Assembly: GCA_963812525.1 (NCBI GenBank)
Contig: CAWEVL010000009.1
Coordinates: 682,001-746,000 of the forward strand
DNA: 64,000 nucleotides
Reading direction: 5' to 3'
Source: Bog-756 sp963812525
Lineage (GTDB): Bacteria > Actinomycetota > Acidimicrobiia > Acidimicrobiales > RAAP-2
The notes under the pieces are model-generated. The model ran no database searches. It had not been told where the DNA came from and was given only the letters and a program-made list of their open reading frames with translations. Both the position numbers and the translations under genes were made by a program. Shown one piece after another: positions 1-9,100 of the stretch. Numbering within the stretch: the first letter of the stretch is position 1; every line of letters starts with the position of its first letter.

Positions 1-769
1 CGTACCAGCGGGCCACCCCCACCACCGAGGACTCGAAGCCCATCTCCCGGAGCAGCCGGTCGGCCGGGCCCTTCAGGGCCGCGCCGGCGATGATCGGCGA
101 GATGCCGACGATCCGGTCGCGCCGGATCGAGAGCTGCTCGATGACGCCCGGCACGGACAGCAAGGGCCCGATGGAGACCACCGGGTTGGACGGGCACACC
201 ACGATGACGTCGGCCGACCCCAGGGCCTCGAGGACCCCGGGCCCCGGCCGGGCCGCCTCGGACCCCTCGAACCGGACCCCGGACACGGGCACGTCGTGGC
301 GTAGCCGGACGAAGTACTCCTGAAAGCCGACCTCGGGTCCGTCCACCAGCTGCAGGCGGGTGCGGACAGGATCGTCGGACACCGGGACCAGCCGGACGTC
401 CAGGCCCCAGGAACGGGCCAGCTCCGAGGTGACCTGCCCCAGGGTGGCGCCTTCACTGAGGCGCTGGGTGCGGTAGCAGTGCGTGGCCAGATCCTGGTCC
501 CCGAGGTTGAACCAGGTGATCCCGCCCAGGCGGGCCAGCGACTCCATGACCCGCCAGGTCTCCCCGGCCAGGCCCCACCCGGTCTCCGGGTTGATGGCGT
601 CGGCCAGGGTGTACATCACCGTGTCCAGATCGGGAGCGATATGGAGCCCGTGGAGCACGGTGTCGTCGCCGGTGTTGACGATGGCGGTGATGTCCGACGG
701 GGGGACGACCTCCACCATCCCCCGCAGGAGGCGCGCCGCCCCGACCCCACCGGCCAGGGCGGCGATCAT
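1..769 (-). CDS. cofD: 2-phospho-L-lactate transferase (CofD/FbiA), C-terminus cut by window edge
   Basis: My reading of the reverse strand from an ATG at 769 gives a protein opening MIAALAGGVGAARLLRGM, with an NTGDD motif near residue 33, DLDTVMYTLA near 48 and VCPSNPVVSIGP further on. These are hallmarks of the CofD family, which transfers a phospholactyl (or related) group onto Fo during coenzyme F420 synthesis. About 256 codons are inside the window and the 3' end runs off its left edge. The usual mycobacterial partner FbiB would lie outside the window if present. F420 production fits the flavin-dependent LLM-type oxidoreductase at the other end of the window, but that protein looks FMN-type, so no direct link is claimed. 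Confidence 0.93.
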   Translation of the reverse strand, partial: MIAALAGGVGAARLLRGMVEVVPPSDITAIVNTGDDTVLHGLHIAPDLDTVMYTLADAINPETGWGLAGETWRVMESLARLGGITWFNLGDQDLATHCYRTQRLSEGATLGQVTSELARSWGLDVRLVPVSDDPVRTRLQLVDGPEVGFQEYFVRLRHDVPVSGVRFEGSEAARPGPGVLEALGSADVIVVCPSNPVVSIGPLLSVPGVIEQLSIRRDRIVGISPIIAGAALKGPADRLLREMGFESSVVGVARWY

Positions 770-925
770 GGGCGCACGCCCCGTGGGCCGGACGGACGGG
801 GAGGGACCCCGAGGTAGAGGCGCCGCCGCTCGGTGGGCCGCGGACGGGGGGTGGTCATCGGGGCAGGCTACCCGGACCCACCGACCCTGGACCCCATCAG
901 AGCCGCCGTGTGCAAGGCTCCGTTG

Positions 926-2119
926 GTGACGCCGGAGCGATCTGCTACCTCCGACCGGGACCGGCTGTCCGTCGGGTTCGAGGCCACGCCGCTCCTCGGG
1001 CGTCCCACCGGCGTCGGCGCCTTCTGCCGCGGCGCGCTGGCCGGACTCGCCGAGACCCCGTCCGTGGAGGTGTCCGCCTTCGCCGTCAGCTGGCGCCGGC
1101 GCCGGCACCTGGAGGGGTTGGTCCCCCCGGGGATCCCGACCGGGCAACGGGCGATGCCGGCCCGCCCGCTGCACGCCGCCTGGTCCCGGGGCTGGGGGCC
1201 GCCCGTGGAGTGGTTCGTCGGTCGCCACCAGGTCGTGCACGGGACCAACTTCGTGGTCCCACCGACCAGGCGTGCGGCCCGGGTGGTGACGGTCCACGAC
1301 CTGACCGTCGTGCTCTACCCCGAGCTGTGCGACCCGCCGACCCTGCGGTACCCCGACCTCATCCGCCGCGCCGTGGCCGACGGTGCGTGGGTCCACACCC
1401 CGTCGCGGTACGTCGCCGATCAGGTGGCGGCCGAGTTCTCGATCCCTCCCGAGCGGGTGCGGGCCGTCCATCACGGGATCCCCGTCCCGCCGGCACCCGT
1501 TCCGGGCCCGGGGCCCCCCGCCGCCCGGGCGGTCGCCCTGCCCGAGGGGTGCGACCGCTACGTCCTGGCCGTCGGGACCATCGAGCCCCGCAAGGACTAC
1601 CCGTTGCTGGTGTCGGCGTTCGACGAGCTGGCCGCCGACCACCCGTCGGTGGCGCTGGTGGTGGTGGGGGCCGATGGCTGGGACTCGGAGCGCTTCGCCG
1701 CCGCCGTCGCGTCGTCCCCGTGGCGGGACCGGATCGTGCGTCCCGGGTACCTCGACGACCGGGGCCTCGACGCCGTGCTGCGCCACGCCTCGGCGTTGGC
1801 GTACCCGTCCCGCTACGAGGGCTTCGGTTTCCCTCCGCTCCAGGCCATGGCGGCCGGGGTCCCGGTGGTGGCCACAGCCGCCGGCGCCCTCCCCGAAGTG
1901 GTCGGCGACGGGGCCCTGCTGGTCGATCCCGGTGACCGGGACGGTCTGGCCCGCGAGCTGAGCCGCGTCCTCGAGGGGGGGAGCGGCATCGAGGACCTGG
2001 TGGCCCGGGGCCGCGGCTGGAGCGCTCGGTTCACCTGGACGGCCTGTGCCGCCGGACTGACCGACCTCTACCGGGACGCCCACGATGAGAGGACCGCCGC
2101 CGGCGGGGTGGCGCAGTGA
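926..2119 (+). CDS. Glycosyltransferase family 4, first of three
   Basis: GT-B fold glycosyltransferase of about 397 aa. The N-terminal domain has TGVGAF near the start and VHDLTVVLYPEL. The C-terminal domain has YVLAVGTIEPRKDY, and YPSRYEGFGFPPLQAM followed by a GVPVVAT loop. The family's E-x7-E nucleotide-sugar site reads E-GFGFPPL-Q here, so the second acidic residue is Gln, unlike the two downstream paralogues. It probably adds a hexose to a cell-envelope glycan or polyprenyl-linked acceptor (inference). The start is uncertain: GTG 926 and GTG 908 are both in frame, and the open frame reaches ATG 833. The stop overlaps the next start as GTGA, so the genes are translationally coupled. Confidence 0.85.
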   Translation: MTPERSATSDRDRLSVGFEATPLLGRPTGVGAFCRGALAGLAETPSVEVSAFAVSWRRRRHLEGLVPPGIPTGQRAMPARPLHAAWSRGWGPPVEWFVGRHQVVHGTNFVVPPTRRAARVVTVHDLTVVLYPELCDPPTLRYPDLIRRAVADGAWVHTPSRYVADQVAAEFSIPPERVRAVHHGIPVPPAPVPGPGPPAARAVALPEGCDRYVLAVGTIEPRKDYPLLVSAFDELAADHPSVALVVVGADGWDSERFAAAVASSPWRDRIVRPGYLDDRGLDAVLRHASALAYPSRYEGFGFPPLQAMAAGVPVVATAAGALPEVVGDGALLVDPGDRDGLARELSRVLEGGSGIEDLVARGRGWSARFTWTACAAGLTDLYRDAHDERTAAGGVAQ

Positions 2120-3229
2120 CCAGGCTGCGGCTCCTGGTGATGGCCGAGCAACTGCGCCGACCGGCGTCGGGCGGGATCGGCACCTACATCCGGGGCCTGC
2201 TCCAGGGCATCGACGACCTGGCCCCGGCCGAGCGGCCCGACCTCACGCTGACGGCCAGCCGCTCGGCGTCGGGGAAGGGCGTCCCCGACCCCCTGGTCGG
2301 ACTGGGCCATCCGGTGCGGGCCCATCCGCTGCCCGGCCCCGTCCTCACCCGGGCCTGGGACCGGGGCCTGCTCCGGGGACCGCGCCACGTCGACGTGGTC
2401 CAGGCCACCTCCCTGTCGACGATGGCACCGGGGCGAGCCGCCCTGGTCACCACCGTGCACGATCTGCTGTGGCGACGGGTGCCCGACGCCTACCCGCCCC
2501 GCGGCCGCGCCTGGCACGAAGCGGCGCTGCGCCGCGCCCTCCGGCGGTCCGACCGGTTCATCGTCCCGGCCGACGTGGTGGCGGCCGACCTGATGGAAGC
2601 CGGCGCCTCGCCCGACGCCGTCCACGTGATCCCGATGGGCTCCGATCACCTGCCGCCGCCCGACATCGGGGCGGCCGGCACCCTGCTGTCCTCCATGGGC
2701 ATCGACGGACCCTTCCTGCTGAGCGTGGGCACGCTCGAGCCCCGGAAGAACCTGCCCCGGCTGGTCGAGGCGTACGAGCGCATCCGCGGCGACCTGCCCG
2801 AGCCGTGGCCGCTGGTGCTGGTCGGCCCGACCGGCTGGGGGGAGCGGGTGCGGCCGGAGACCGGGGTGGTGCTCACCGGACTGGTCGGCCCCGTCGGAAC
2901 TCTCTGCGCTCTATTCCATGGCCCGACTGCTGGTGTACGTTCCCCTGGTGGAGGGGTTCGGCCTTCCCCCCGTCGAGGGGATGGCCTTCGGGACGCCGGT
3001 GGTGGCCAGCCCGCTGCCCAGCACGGCCGGTGCCGCCTTCGAGGTCGACCCGCTCGACACCGACTCCATCGCCGCCGGCCTGCTGACGGTGGCCACGGAC
3101 GAGGACGAGCGCTCCCGCCTGCGCCGGCTGGGGGGCGATCGCTCGGCGGCACTGCGTTGGTCGGGCATCGCCCGGCGACACCTGGCCGTGTGGGACGAAG
3201 CGGCACGGTCGAGGGCGGGGCGGCCATGA
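2116..3229 (+). CDS. Glycosyltransferase family 4, second of three (one +1 frameshift)
   Basis: GT-B glycosyltransferase, 370 aa once one extra base near 2896 is removed. The first part has SGGIGTYIRG, VTTVHDLLWRRVPDAYP and LLSVGTLEPRKNLPRLVEAY. After ELSALYSMARLL the protein continues in the next frame with VEGFGLPPVEGMAFGTPVV, an intact E-x7-E site. Without the correction, the reading frame runs falsely into the next gene and looks like a 755-aa fusion. The real stop at 3227-3229 overlaps the next ATG (ATGA), the same coupling seen upstream. Specificity is unknown. The neighbouring GDP-sugar-type reductase suggests deoxyhexose or mannose chemistry (inference). Confidence 0.82.
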
Positions 3230-4383
3230 CCGACGCCCCGCTGCGGCTCTCCCTCGACGTCTCGGCGGTGCCGGCCCGGGCCGTGGGGGCCGGCCAGTAC
3301 ACCCTCCACCTGGCCGGCGCCCTGGCCGCCCGGTCCGACGTGGACCTGACCCTCCTCGGCCGTCGGGACGACCGGCGGCGGTGGCCGGCGCTGGCCCCCG
3401 GCGCCCGACTGGTGTCCGGTGCCCCCGGTCCCCGCCCGCTCCGGTTGGCCTGGGAGCAGTTCCGGCTGCCCGGCCTGCTGGCCGAGTCCGGCGTGTCCGT
3501 CCACCACGGTCCCCACTACACGATGCCGGAGCGAACCCGGGTACCGACGGTGGTGACCGTCCACGACCTGAGCTTCTTCGCGGCGCCCCAGTGGCACCAG
3601 CGGTCCAAGGTGCTGCTCTTCCGCCGGGCCATCACCCGGGCCGCTGCCCGGGCGGCGGCGGTGGTCTGCCCCAGCCGGGTGACCGCCGACGAGCTGGCCC
3701 GGTGGTGCCGCGTCGACGCCGAGGTCTTCGTGGCCCCCCACGGTGTCGACACCGGTCTGTTCCGACCGGACGAGCCCCGGCCCGGGTCGGATCGGGCGGC
3801 ACTGGCCGCGGTGGACCAGCGGCTGGCCGACGGTCGGGCGTTTCTCCTCTTCGTGGGGACCCTGGAGCCTCGCAAGGACGTCCCCACCCTGGTCGGCGCC
3901 TTTGCCCGGGCCGCCGACCGGTACCCCGACGCCCTCCTGGTCCTGGCCGGGGGGGACGGCTGGGGCGTGGCGGCGGTGGAGCGGGCCATCGGGGCGTCCG
4001 GGGTCGGCTCACGCGTGGTCCGGACCGGGTACGTGCCCGACGCCACCGTCCCGGCCCTGTTGCGGTCGGCGGTGGCCGCCGTCTACCCGGCCCTCTATGA
4101 GGGGTTCGGTCTCCCGGCCCTCGAGGCCCTGGCGTGCGGGGTGCCTCTCGTCACCACCTCGGGCACGGCCATGGAGGAGGTGGCGGGCCGGGCCGCCGTC
4201 CTGGTGGAACCGGGGGACGGCACCGCCCTGGCCGAGGCCCTCGAGGCCGCCCTGGCCGGACCCTCGGACGACGGGGCGTCGGCCGCCCGGCGGCAGCTGG
4301 GTCTGGAGATCGTCGCCTCCCACACCTGGGAGCGGAGCGCCGAGCGGCACCTCGATGCCTACCGCCACGCCGCCGGCCGCTGA
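3226..4383 (+). CDS. Glycosyltransferase family 4, third of three
   Basis: GT-B glycosyltransferase of 385 aa starting MTDAPLRLSLDVSAV. Visible landmarks are GAGQYTLHLAGAL, VTVHDLSFFAAP, the acceptor-domain HGVDTGLFRP, LLFVGTLEPRKDVPTL, and YEGFGLPALEALACGVPLVT with an intact E-x7-E donor site. The ATG overlaps the stop of the preceding transferase. The three transferases therefore form one translationally coupled set, the arrangement expected when successive sugars are added to one oligosaccharide. Confidence 0.88.
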   Translation: MTDAPLRLSLDVSAVPARAVGAGQYTLHLAGALAARSDVDLTLLGRRDDRRRWPALAPGARLVSGAPGPRPLRLAWEQFRLPGLLAESGVSVHHGPHYTMPERTRVPTVVTVHDLSFFAAPQWHQRSKVLLFRRAITRAAARAAAVVCPSRVTADELARWCRVDAEVFVAPHGVDTGLFRPDEPRPGSDRAALAAVDQRLADGRAFLLFVGTLEPRKDVPTLVGAFARAADRYPDALLVLAGGDGWGVAAVERAIGASGVGSRVVRTGYVPDATVPALLRSAVAAVYPALYEGFGLPALEALACGVPLVTTSGTAMEEVAGRAAVLVEPGDGTALAEALEAALAGPSDDGASAARRQLGLEIVASHTWERSAERHLDAYRHAAGR

Positions 4384-4495
4384 GTGCCCCGACGCCCGGC
4401 CCGGGCCCCGGCCCCGGCTGCCCGCACCCGGCCGCCCCGGCGCCGGACCGGCCGGCACGAAACGTGCGAAGGTGCTGGTCGGGTCGGCGAGCCGG

Positions 4496-4501
4496 TAGGG
4501 T
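4496..4501 (+). promoter_or_regulatory. Leaderless-type -10 element (TAGGGT)
   Basis: TAGGGT lies 8 nt before the GTG at 4510, the spacing expected if transcription starts at or next to the start codon. It supports GTG 4510 over the upstream in-frame ATG at 4384. Confidence 0.55.
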
Positions 4502-4509
4502 GGCCCGTC

Positions 4510-5409
4510 GTGCGCTCCCTCATCACCGGCGGCCGCGGCTTTGTCGGCCACTGGCTCGCTGACCATCTCCGAGACCTCGGCGACGAGGTGGTCGCCATCG
4601 ATCGGGAGGTGGAGATCACCGATCCCGCCGCCCTGCTCGTGGCCATGTCCGAGGCGGCCCCCGACGCCGTCTACCACCTGGCCGCCCTGACCCACGTCGG
4701 CCAGTCGTGGGAGGAGCCGCTGCAGGTGCTGGAGGTCAACATCGTGGGGACGGCCGCCGTGCTGGCCGCGGCCCGCCAGTGCGGAACCGACCCCCGGGTG
4801 CTGGTGACCAGCTCGGCCGAGGTCTACGGGGCCGTCACCGACCCCGGACGGCTCCCTCTCGACGAGGGGTCACCGACCGCCCCGCTGACCCCGTACGCCG
4901 CCAGCAAGCTGGCCGCCGAGGCGGTGGTGGCCCAGGCCCATCTGGGCCACGGCCAGCACGTGATCACGGTGCGGCCGTTCAACCACATCGGCCCGGGCCA
5001 GACGCCCAACTTCGCCGTGCCCGCGCTGGCCAAGCGCATCGTCGAGGCCGACCGGCGCGGGGCGGCCACCATCCCGGTGGGAAACCTGTCGGCCCGGCGG
5101 GACTTCACCGATGTGCGGGACGTGGTCCGGGCCTACCGCCTCCTGGTCGAGTCGGGCCGTCCCGGGGGGCTGTACAACGTCTGCTCCGGACGCGACGTGT
5201 CGATCCGGGAGATCGCCGACGGGCTGCTGCAGCTGGCCGGCACCACCCTCGAGTTCGAGACCGACCCGTCGCTGGTGCGGCCGGTCGAGGTCCCGGTGTT
5301 GCGGGGCGACCCGGGCCGGCTGGCCGAGGCCACCGGGTGGAAGCCCGAGATCCCGTTGGAGCAGACCCTGGCCGACGTACTGGCCTACTGGCGGGAGCAC
5401 GCCGAGTAG
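4510..5409 (+). CDS. NAD-dependent epimerase/reductase, GDP-4-keto-6-deoxymannose reductase-like
   Basis: Extended SDR protein of 299 aa. The Rossmann motif GGRGFVGHWL is at the N-terminus, TSSAEVYG and the catalytic Y-x3-K (YAASK) in the middle, and RPFNHIGPGQ near residue 155, which is typical of GDP-6-deoxy-lyxo-hexulose reductases and GDP-mannose 4,6-dehydratases. The later DFTDVRDVVRAY and YNVCSGRDVSI segments match the same group. It most likely produces a GDP-deoxyhexose (for example GDP-rhamnose) used by the adjacent transferases. No 4,6-dehydratase is seen nearby, so the substrate assignment is inference. Confidence 0.85.
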   Translation: MRSLITGGRGFVGHWLADHLRDLGDEVVAIDREVEITDPAALLVAMSEAAPDAVYHLAALTHVGQSWEEPLQVLEVNIVGTAAVLAAARQCGTDPRVLVTSSAEVYGAVTDPGRLPLDEGSPTAPLTPYAASKLAAEAVVAQAHLGHGQHVITVRPFNHIGPGQTPNFAVPALAKRIVEADRRGAATIPVGNLSARRDFTDVRDVVRAYRLLVESGRPGGLYNVCSGRDVSIREIADGLLQLAGTTLEFETDPSLVRPVEVPVLRGDPGRLAEATGWKPEIPLEQTLADVLAYWREHAE

Positions 5410-5452
5410 GACGGTGAGCGGGTGGGCCGGGCGACCGGACGGCGGGCGCGAA

Positions 5453-5477
5453 GAACGGCCCGCACCGCGGGCCGTTC
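5453..5477. terminator. Strong hairpin between convergent genes
   Basis: Perfect 11-bp stem (GAACGGCCCGC paired with GCGGGCCGTTC) and 3-nt loop ACC. It lies between the epimerase stop and the stop of the opposing small gene, so it can act as a bidirectional terminator. There is no clear T-tract. Confidence 0.6.
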
Positions 5478-5521
5478 GTCGTCGATGGAGCCGATTCGGA
5501 TCGACCCGGGGAGTCGCCAGG

Positions 5522-5968
5522 TCAGGCGGCGGCCGTCGGGATCCTCGAGCGGAGCTGGGAGCGGGCCTCCCGGGCCTGGACGTGGGCCTGCTTGGCCAGG
5601 TCACGGGCCTGACCGGGCAGCCGGTCCTCGAGCGGGGCCACGGCGGCCTCGAGGCGTTCGATGAGGTCCTCGACCCGCTCCATCAGCCCTTCGACGGTGA
5701 GGTCGACGGAGTGGATGGCGCCACTCAGGTCGGAGCGGGCGGTGGTGACCCGGTCCTCGATGCCGGCCTTGGGCTCGGCCAGGCGCTTCATGAGCTCCTG
5801 GCGCTGGACCTGGGCCTGCTGGAAGCCGAGGACCCCGGCGCCGATGACCACGTAGGTGGCGTCTTTGGCCACCGCGGCGATCTCCTTGGCCGTCTTGGTC
5901 ACATCGGTGTTGAACTCGGGCATCTTGATCTCCGGCACCTTGATGTCGGGCTTCTTGATGGTGGGCAT
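5522..5968 (-). CDS. Small amphipathic/coiled-coil protein of unknown function
   Basis: 148 aa starting MPTIKKPDIKVPEIKMPEF, a short repeat-like Lys/Pro-rich tail. It is followed by a hydrophobic segment (ATYVVIGAGVLGF, about residues 38-50) and then a long, charged, helix-forming stretch with phasin- or apolipoprotein-like spacing (LTVEGLMERVEDLIERLEA). ATG 5968 is preceded by AAGGAG at 7-12 nt, which decides this start over the longer frame to 6160. A good promoter and a palindrome lie upstream. I do not recognise a named family. A membrane-associated stress or envelope protein is plausible. Confidence 0.75.
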   Translation of the reverse strand: MPTIKKPDIKVPEIKMPEFNTDVTKTAKEIAAVAKDATYVVIGAGVLGFQQAQVQRQELMKRLAEPKAGIEDRVTTARSDLSGAIHSVDLTVEGLMERVEDLIERLEAAVAPLEDRLPGQARDLAKQAHVQAREARSQLRSRIPTAAA

Positions 5969-6032
5969 GTCCTGCTCCTTCGACTTGCGGACGGTTGCTT
6001 CGTTGCCTTGGAGCCGGAAGTGCCGGCTCGAT

Positions 6033-6068
6033 GGATACAAGTGTATCCGTGATGATATACATTTGCAA
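6033..6068 (-). promoter_or_regulatory. Sigma-70 type promoter with palindromic operator over the -10
   Basis: Reading leftward: TTGCAA (6068-6063), a 17-nt spacer, then TACACT (6045-6040). The palindrome GGATACA-AG-TGTATCC (6033-6048) covers the -10 box exactly, the geometry of a repressor site. It would drive the small gene at 5522-5968 with a leader of roughly 65 nt. The surrounding AT-rich patch stands out in this GC-rich window. Confidence 0.6.
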
Positions 6069-6136
6069 GCACACGGCGCCTCCCGGCCCGCATAGCTGAT
6101 GACCTGGGAGTTCACCGCAGGGTCACTTCGGCCCGA

Positions 6137-6142
6137 TAGCCT
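6137..6142 (+). promoter_or_regulatory. -10 element (TAGCCT)
   Basis: TAGCCT ends 10 nt before ATG 6153, giving a leaderless or nearly leaderless transcript for the large GT2 membrane protein. It is divergent from the palindrome-controlled promoter at 6033-6068. Confidence 0.45.
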
Positions 6143-6152
6143 CTGACCCCTG

Positions 6153-9100
6153 ATGGACACACTGGCCCCGCCGGTGGTCGCCGTCGTCGTCGCCCACGAC
6201 CCGGGTCCGTGGTTCGAGGAGACGCTGGCCTCACTCGCCGCCCAGGACTACGCGGAACTGTCCGTGCTGATCCTCGATGCCCGCAGCCGGGACGACCTCA
6301 CCGCCCGGGTGGCGGCGGTGCTGCCGACCGCCTTCGTACGCCGGCTGGACGAGAACCGGGGGTTCGGCGCCACGGTCAACGAGGTGCGGACCATGGTCGA
6401 GGGCGCCGACTACTTCCTGATCTGCCACGACGATGTGGCGCTGTTCCCGGACGCCGTCCACCTCATGGTGGAGGAGGCGTTCCGCTCCAATGCCGGGATC
6501 GTCACCCCGAAGGTGGTCAGCTGGGACGACCCCGAGCGACTGGTCCACGTGGGCATGACGGCGGACAAGGGCGGCTCGGTGGTCGACCGGGTGCAGCCGC
6601 ACGAGATCGACCACGGCCAACACGATGCCGTCCGTGACGTCTTCGTGGCCCCCGGCGGCTCCAGCCTGATCCGGGCCGACCTCTTCGAGGAGATCGGCGG
6701 CTTCGACCCGGCCATCGTGGCCATGGGCGAGGACCTCGACCTGTGCTGGCGGGCCCAGGTGGTCGGGGCCCGGATCATCGTCGCCCCCGATGCCCGGGTC
6801 CGTCATCTCGAGGAGCTGGCCGCCGGGTCCCGGTCGATCGAACCCTCCCTGGTGGGTGACGGCGACGACCCGGGGGGGCGCCCGGTGACCCTTCAAGCGC
6901 TGCAGCGCCGGCACGAGCTGCTGGCCGTCTTCAAGTGCTACGGCCCGTTCCACCTGGTCAGAGTGGTGCCACAGGTGCTGATCCTGGCCATGGCCGAGGT
7001 GATCGTGGCCGCGCTGGCCGGCAACCGGGCCCGGGCCCGGGCGGTCGTCCATGCCTGGCGGTGGAACCTGGCCCGGCTGTCGGTGACCCGGCGGCAGCGC
7101 CAGGAGCTCAAGGCCCACCGCCGGCTGAGCGACAAGGAGGTCCGGGTGCTCCAGGTGGGGGGGAGCGCCCGCCTCTCCTCCTACTTCCGACGGGTCTTCC
7201 AGCACGGCTTCCACGGGGCCCACGCCGACGAGCTGGCCGCCACCGAGCTGGCCGCCACCGAGCTGGCCGCCACCGAACTGGCCGCGGAGGCGGCGCTCGA
7301 CGGGGATCCCGCCTCGGGCGGCCCCGGCCCCGCCGCCGACCTGCCGGCCGAGCCGACGGTCGGGGCCACCGGACCGGCCCGCGGTCGCTTGAGCGGACGG
7401 GTTCGGGTCACGGTGTGGCTGATCGCCGGCGTGGTGGTGCTGCTCGGGACCCGTGGCGTGCTGACCGGGAGGCTCCCCGCCGTCGGGCAGTTCGTCCCCT
7501 TCCCGAGTTGGACGGCCACCCTCTCGCAGTTCGCCACCGGATGGCACCCCTCGGGGGTGGGAACCACGGCGCCGGTCGCGCCCGGACTCCTGGTCACCGG
7601 CCTGGTGGGCACGCTGCTGCTGGGGGCGATGGGTCTCGGCCAGAAGGTGCTGATCTTCGGCTGCGTCCCGCTCGGGGTCTGGGGGGTGGTGCGCCTGTTG
7701 CGCCCCTTCGGCTCCCAGCGTGCCGGGCTGGTGGCCGGGCTGGCCTACCTGGCCCTCGCCCTGCCCTACAACGGGCTGGCCCTGGGCCGCTGGGGGGCCC
7801 TGGTCGTCTACGCCGGCGCACCCTGGGCGCTGGTCCGGCTCTTCCGGGCCACGGGCGCCGCCCCCTTCGCGCCAGGGGCCCCCGCCGCCCGGACCCCCCA
7901 CCCCCCGGCGACCGGCGGGACGGTCCGGCGGTCGCTGACGGCGTGGGCCCTGCACCACCCCTGGGCCCGGAGCGCGGTCGCCCTCGGCGTCCTCGAGGCC
8001 GTGATGGTCTCCTTCGTCCCCGCCGCGGCCATCGTGGTGGTCCTGGCCGCCCTGGCCCTGATGGTCTCCTCGGCCCTCTTCGGTGACCTGGCCGCCACCC
8101 GCCGTGCCCTCTGGCTGGCGCTGGCCTCGACGGGCGTGGCCGCGGTCGTCTGCCTGCCCTGGGTCGTCGGCGTGGCGTGGGCCGGACGGGGCGCGGTCGC
8201 CGTGTTCGGGGTGCCGATCCCGGCCTCGTCGGCGGCGTCGTGGTCCTCGCTCCTCCGGTTCGCGGCCGGGCCCATCGGCGGCTCGCCCCTGGCCTTCGGC
8301 TTCGCCGTGGCCGCCCTGGCTCCCCTGGTCCTGGCCCGGGGGGACCGCTTCCGGTGGGCCGGGCGGTTCTGGTCCGTCGCCCTGGTCTTCTGGGTGGTGG
8401 CGTGGGTCATGGGTCGGGGGTGGATCGGCAGCCTGGCCGTCGACCCGCTGATCCTGCTGGCCCCGGCGGCGGTGGCCATCGCCGCCGCCATCGGACTCGG
8501 GGTGGCGGCCTTCGAGGAGGACCTGCGGGCGGCCGAGTTCGGCTGGCGGCAGCTGGTCACGGTGGTGGCCACCGCGGCGGTGGTCCTGGGGGCGCTGCCG
8601 ACGGCCATCTCGGCCCTGCCGGGACGCTGGCAGCTCCCGAACAACGACTTCAGCCAGTCGGTGGCCTGGATGCGGGCCAAGGCCGCGGACGGCGCCTTCC
8701 GGGTGCTCTGGCTGGGGAACACCAACGCCATCTACCAGGGGTCGTGGGCCGCCGGGGACGGCCTGGCCTACGCCACCTCCGAGAACGGCGGCCCCGATGC
8801 CCGCTGGCTGTGGAACCCGGCCGGCCCCGGCCCGGCGGCCGGTCTGGCCTCGGCGGTCGATCTGGCCCGGGCCGGGGGCACCGACCAGCTCGGCCGGCTG
8901 CTGGCCCCGGCCGGCGTCCGCTACGTGGCCCTGCTGACCTCCCTGGCCCCCGAGATCAACGGCGAGCAGAACCCCACCGAGTACCCGGTCCCGGCCGACG
9001 TGGCCCCGGCCCTCACCCGGCAGCTGGACCTCAGCCCGGTCCTGTCGGGCACCGGCATCACCGTCTACCTCAACAGCGCCTGGTTGCCCCAGCGGGCCGA

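Noticed and set aside
2116..4383. A 755-aa double glycosyltransferase fusion
   Set aside because: The middle segment is low-complexity out-of-frame sequence. The true C-terminus of the first enzyme continues one base away and ends in an ATGA overlap with the second. These are two genes with one extra base.
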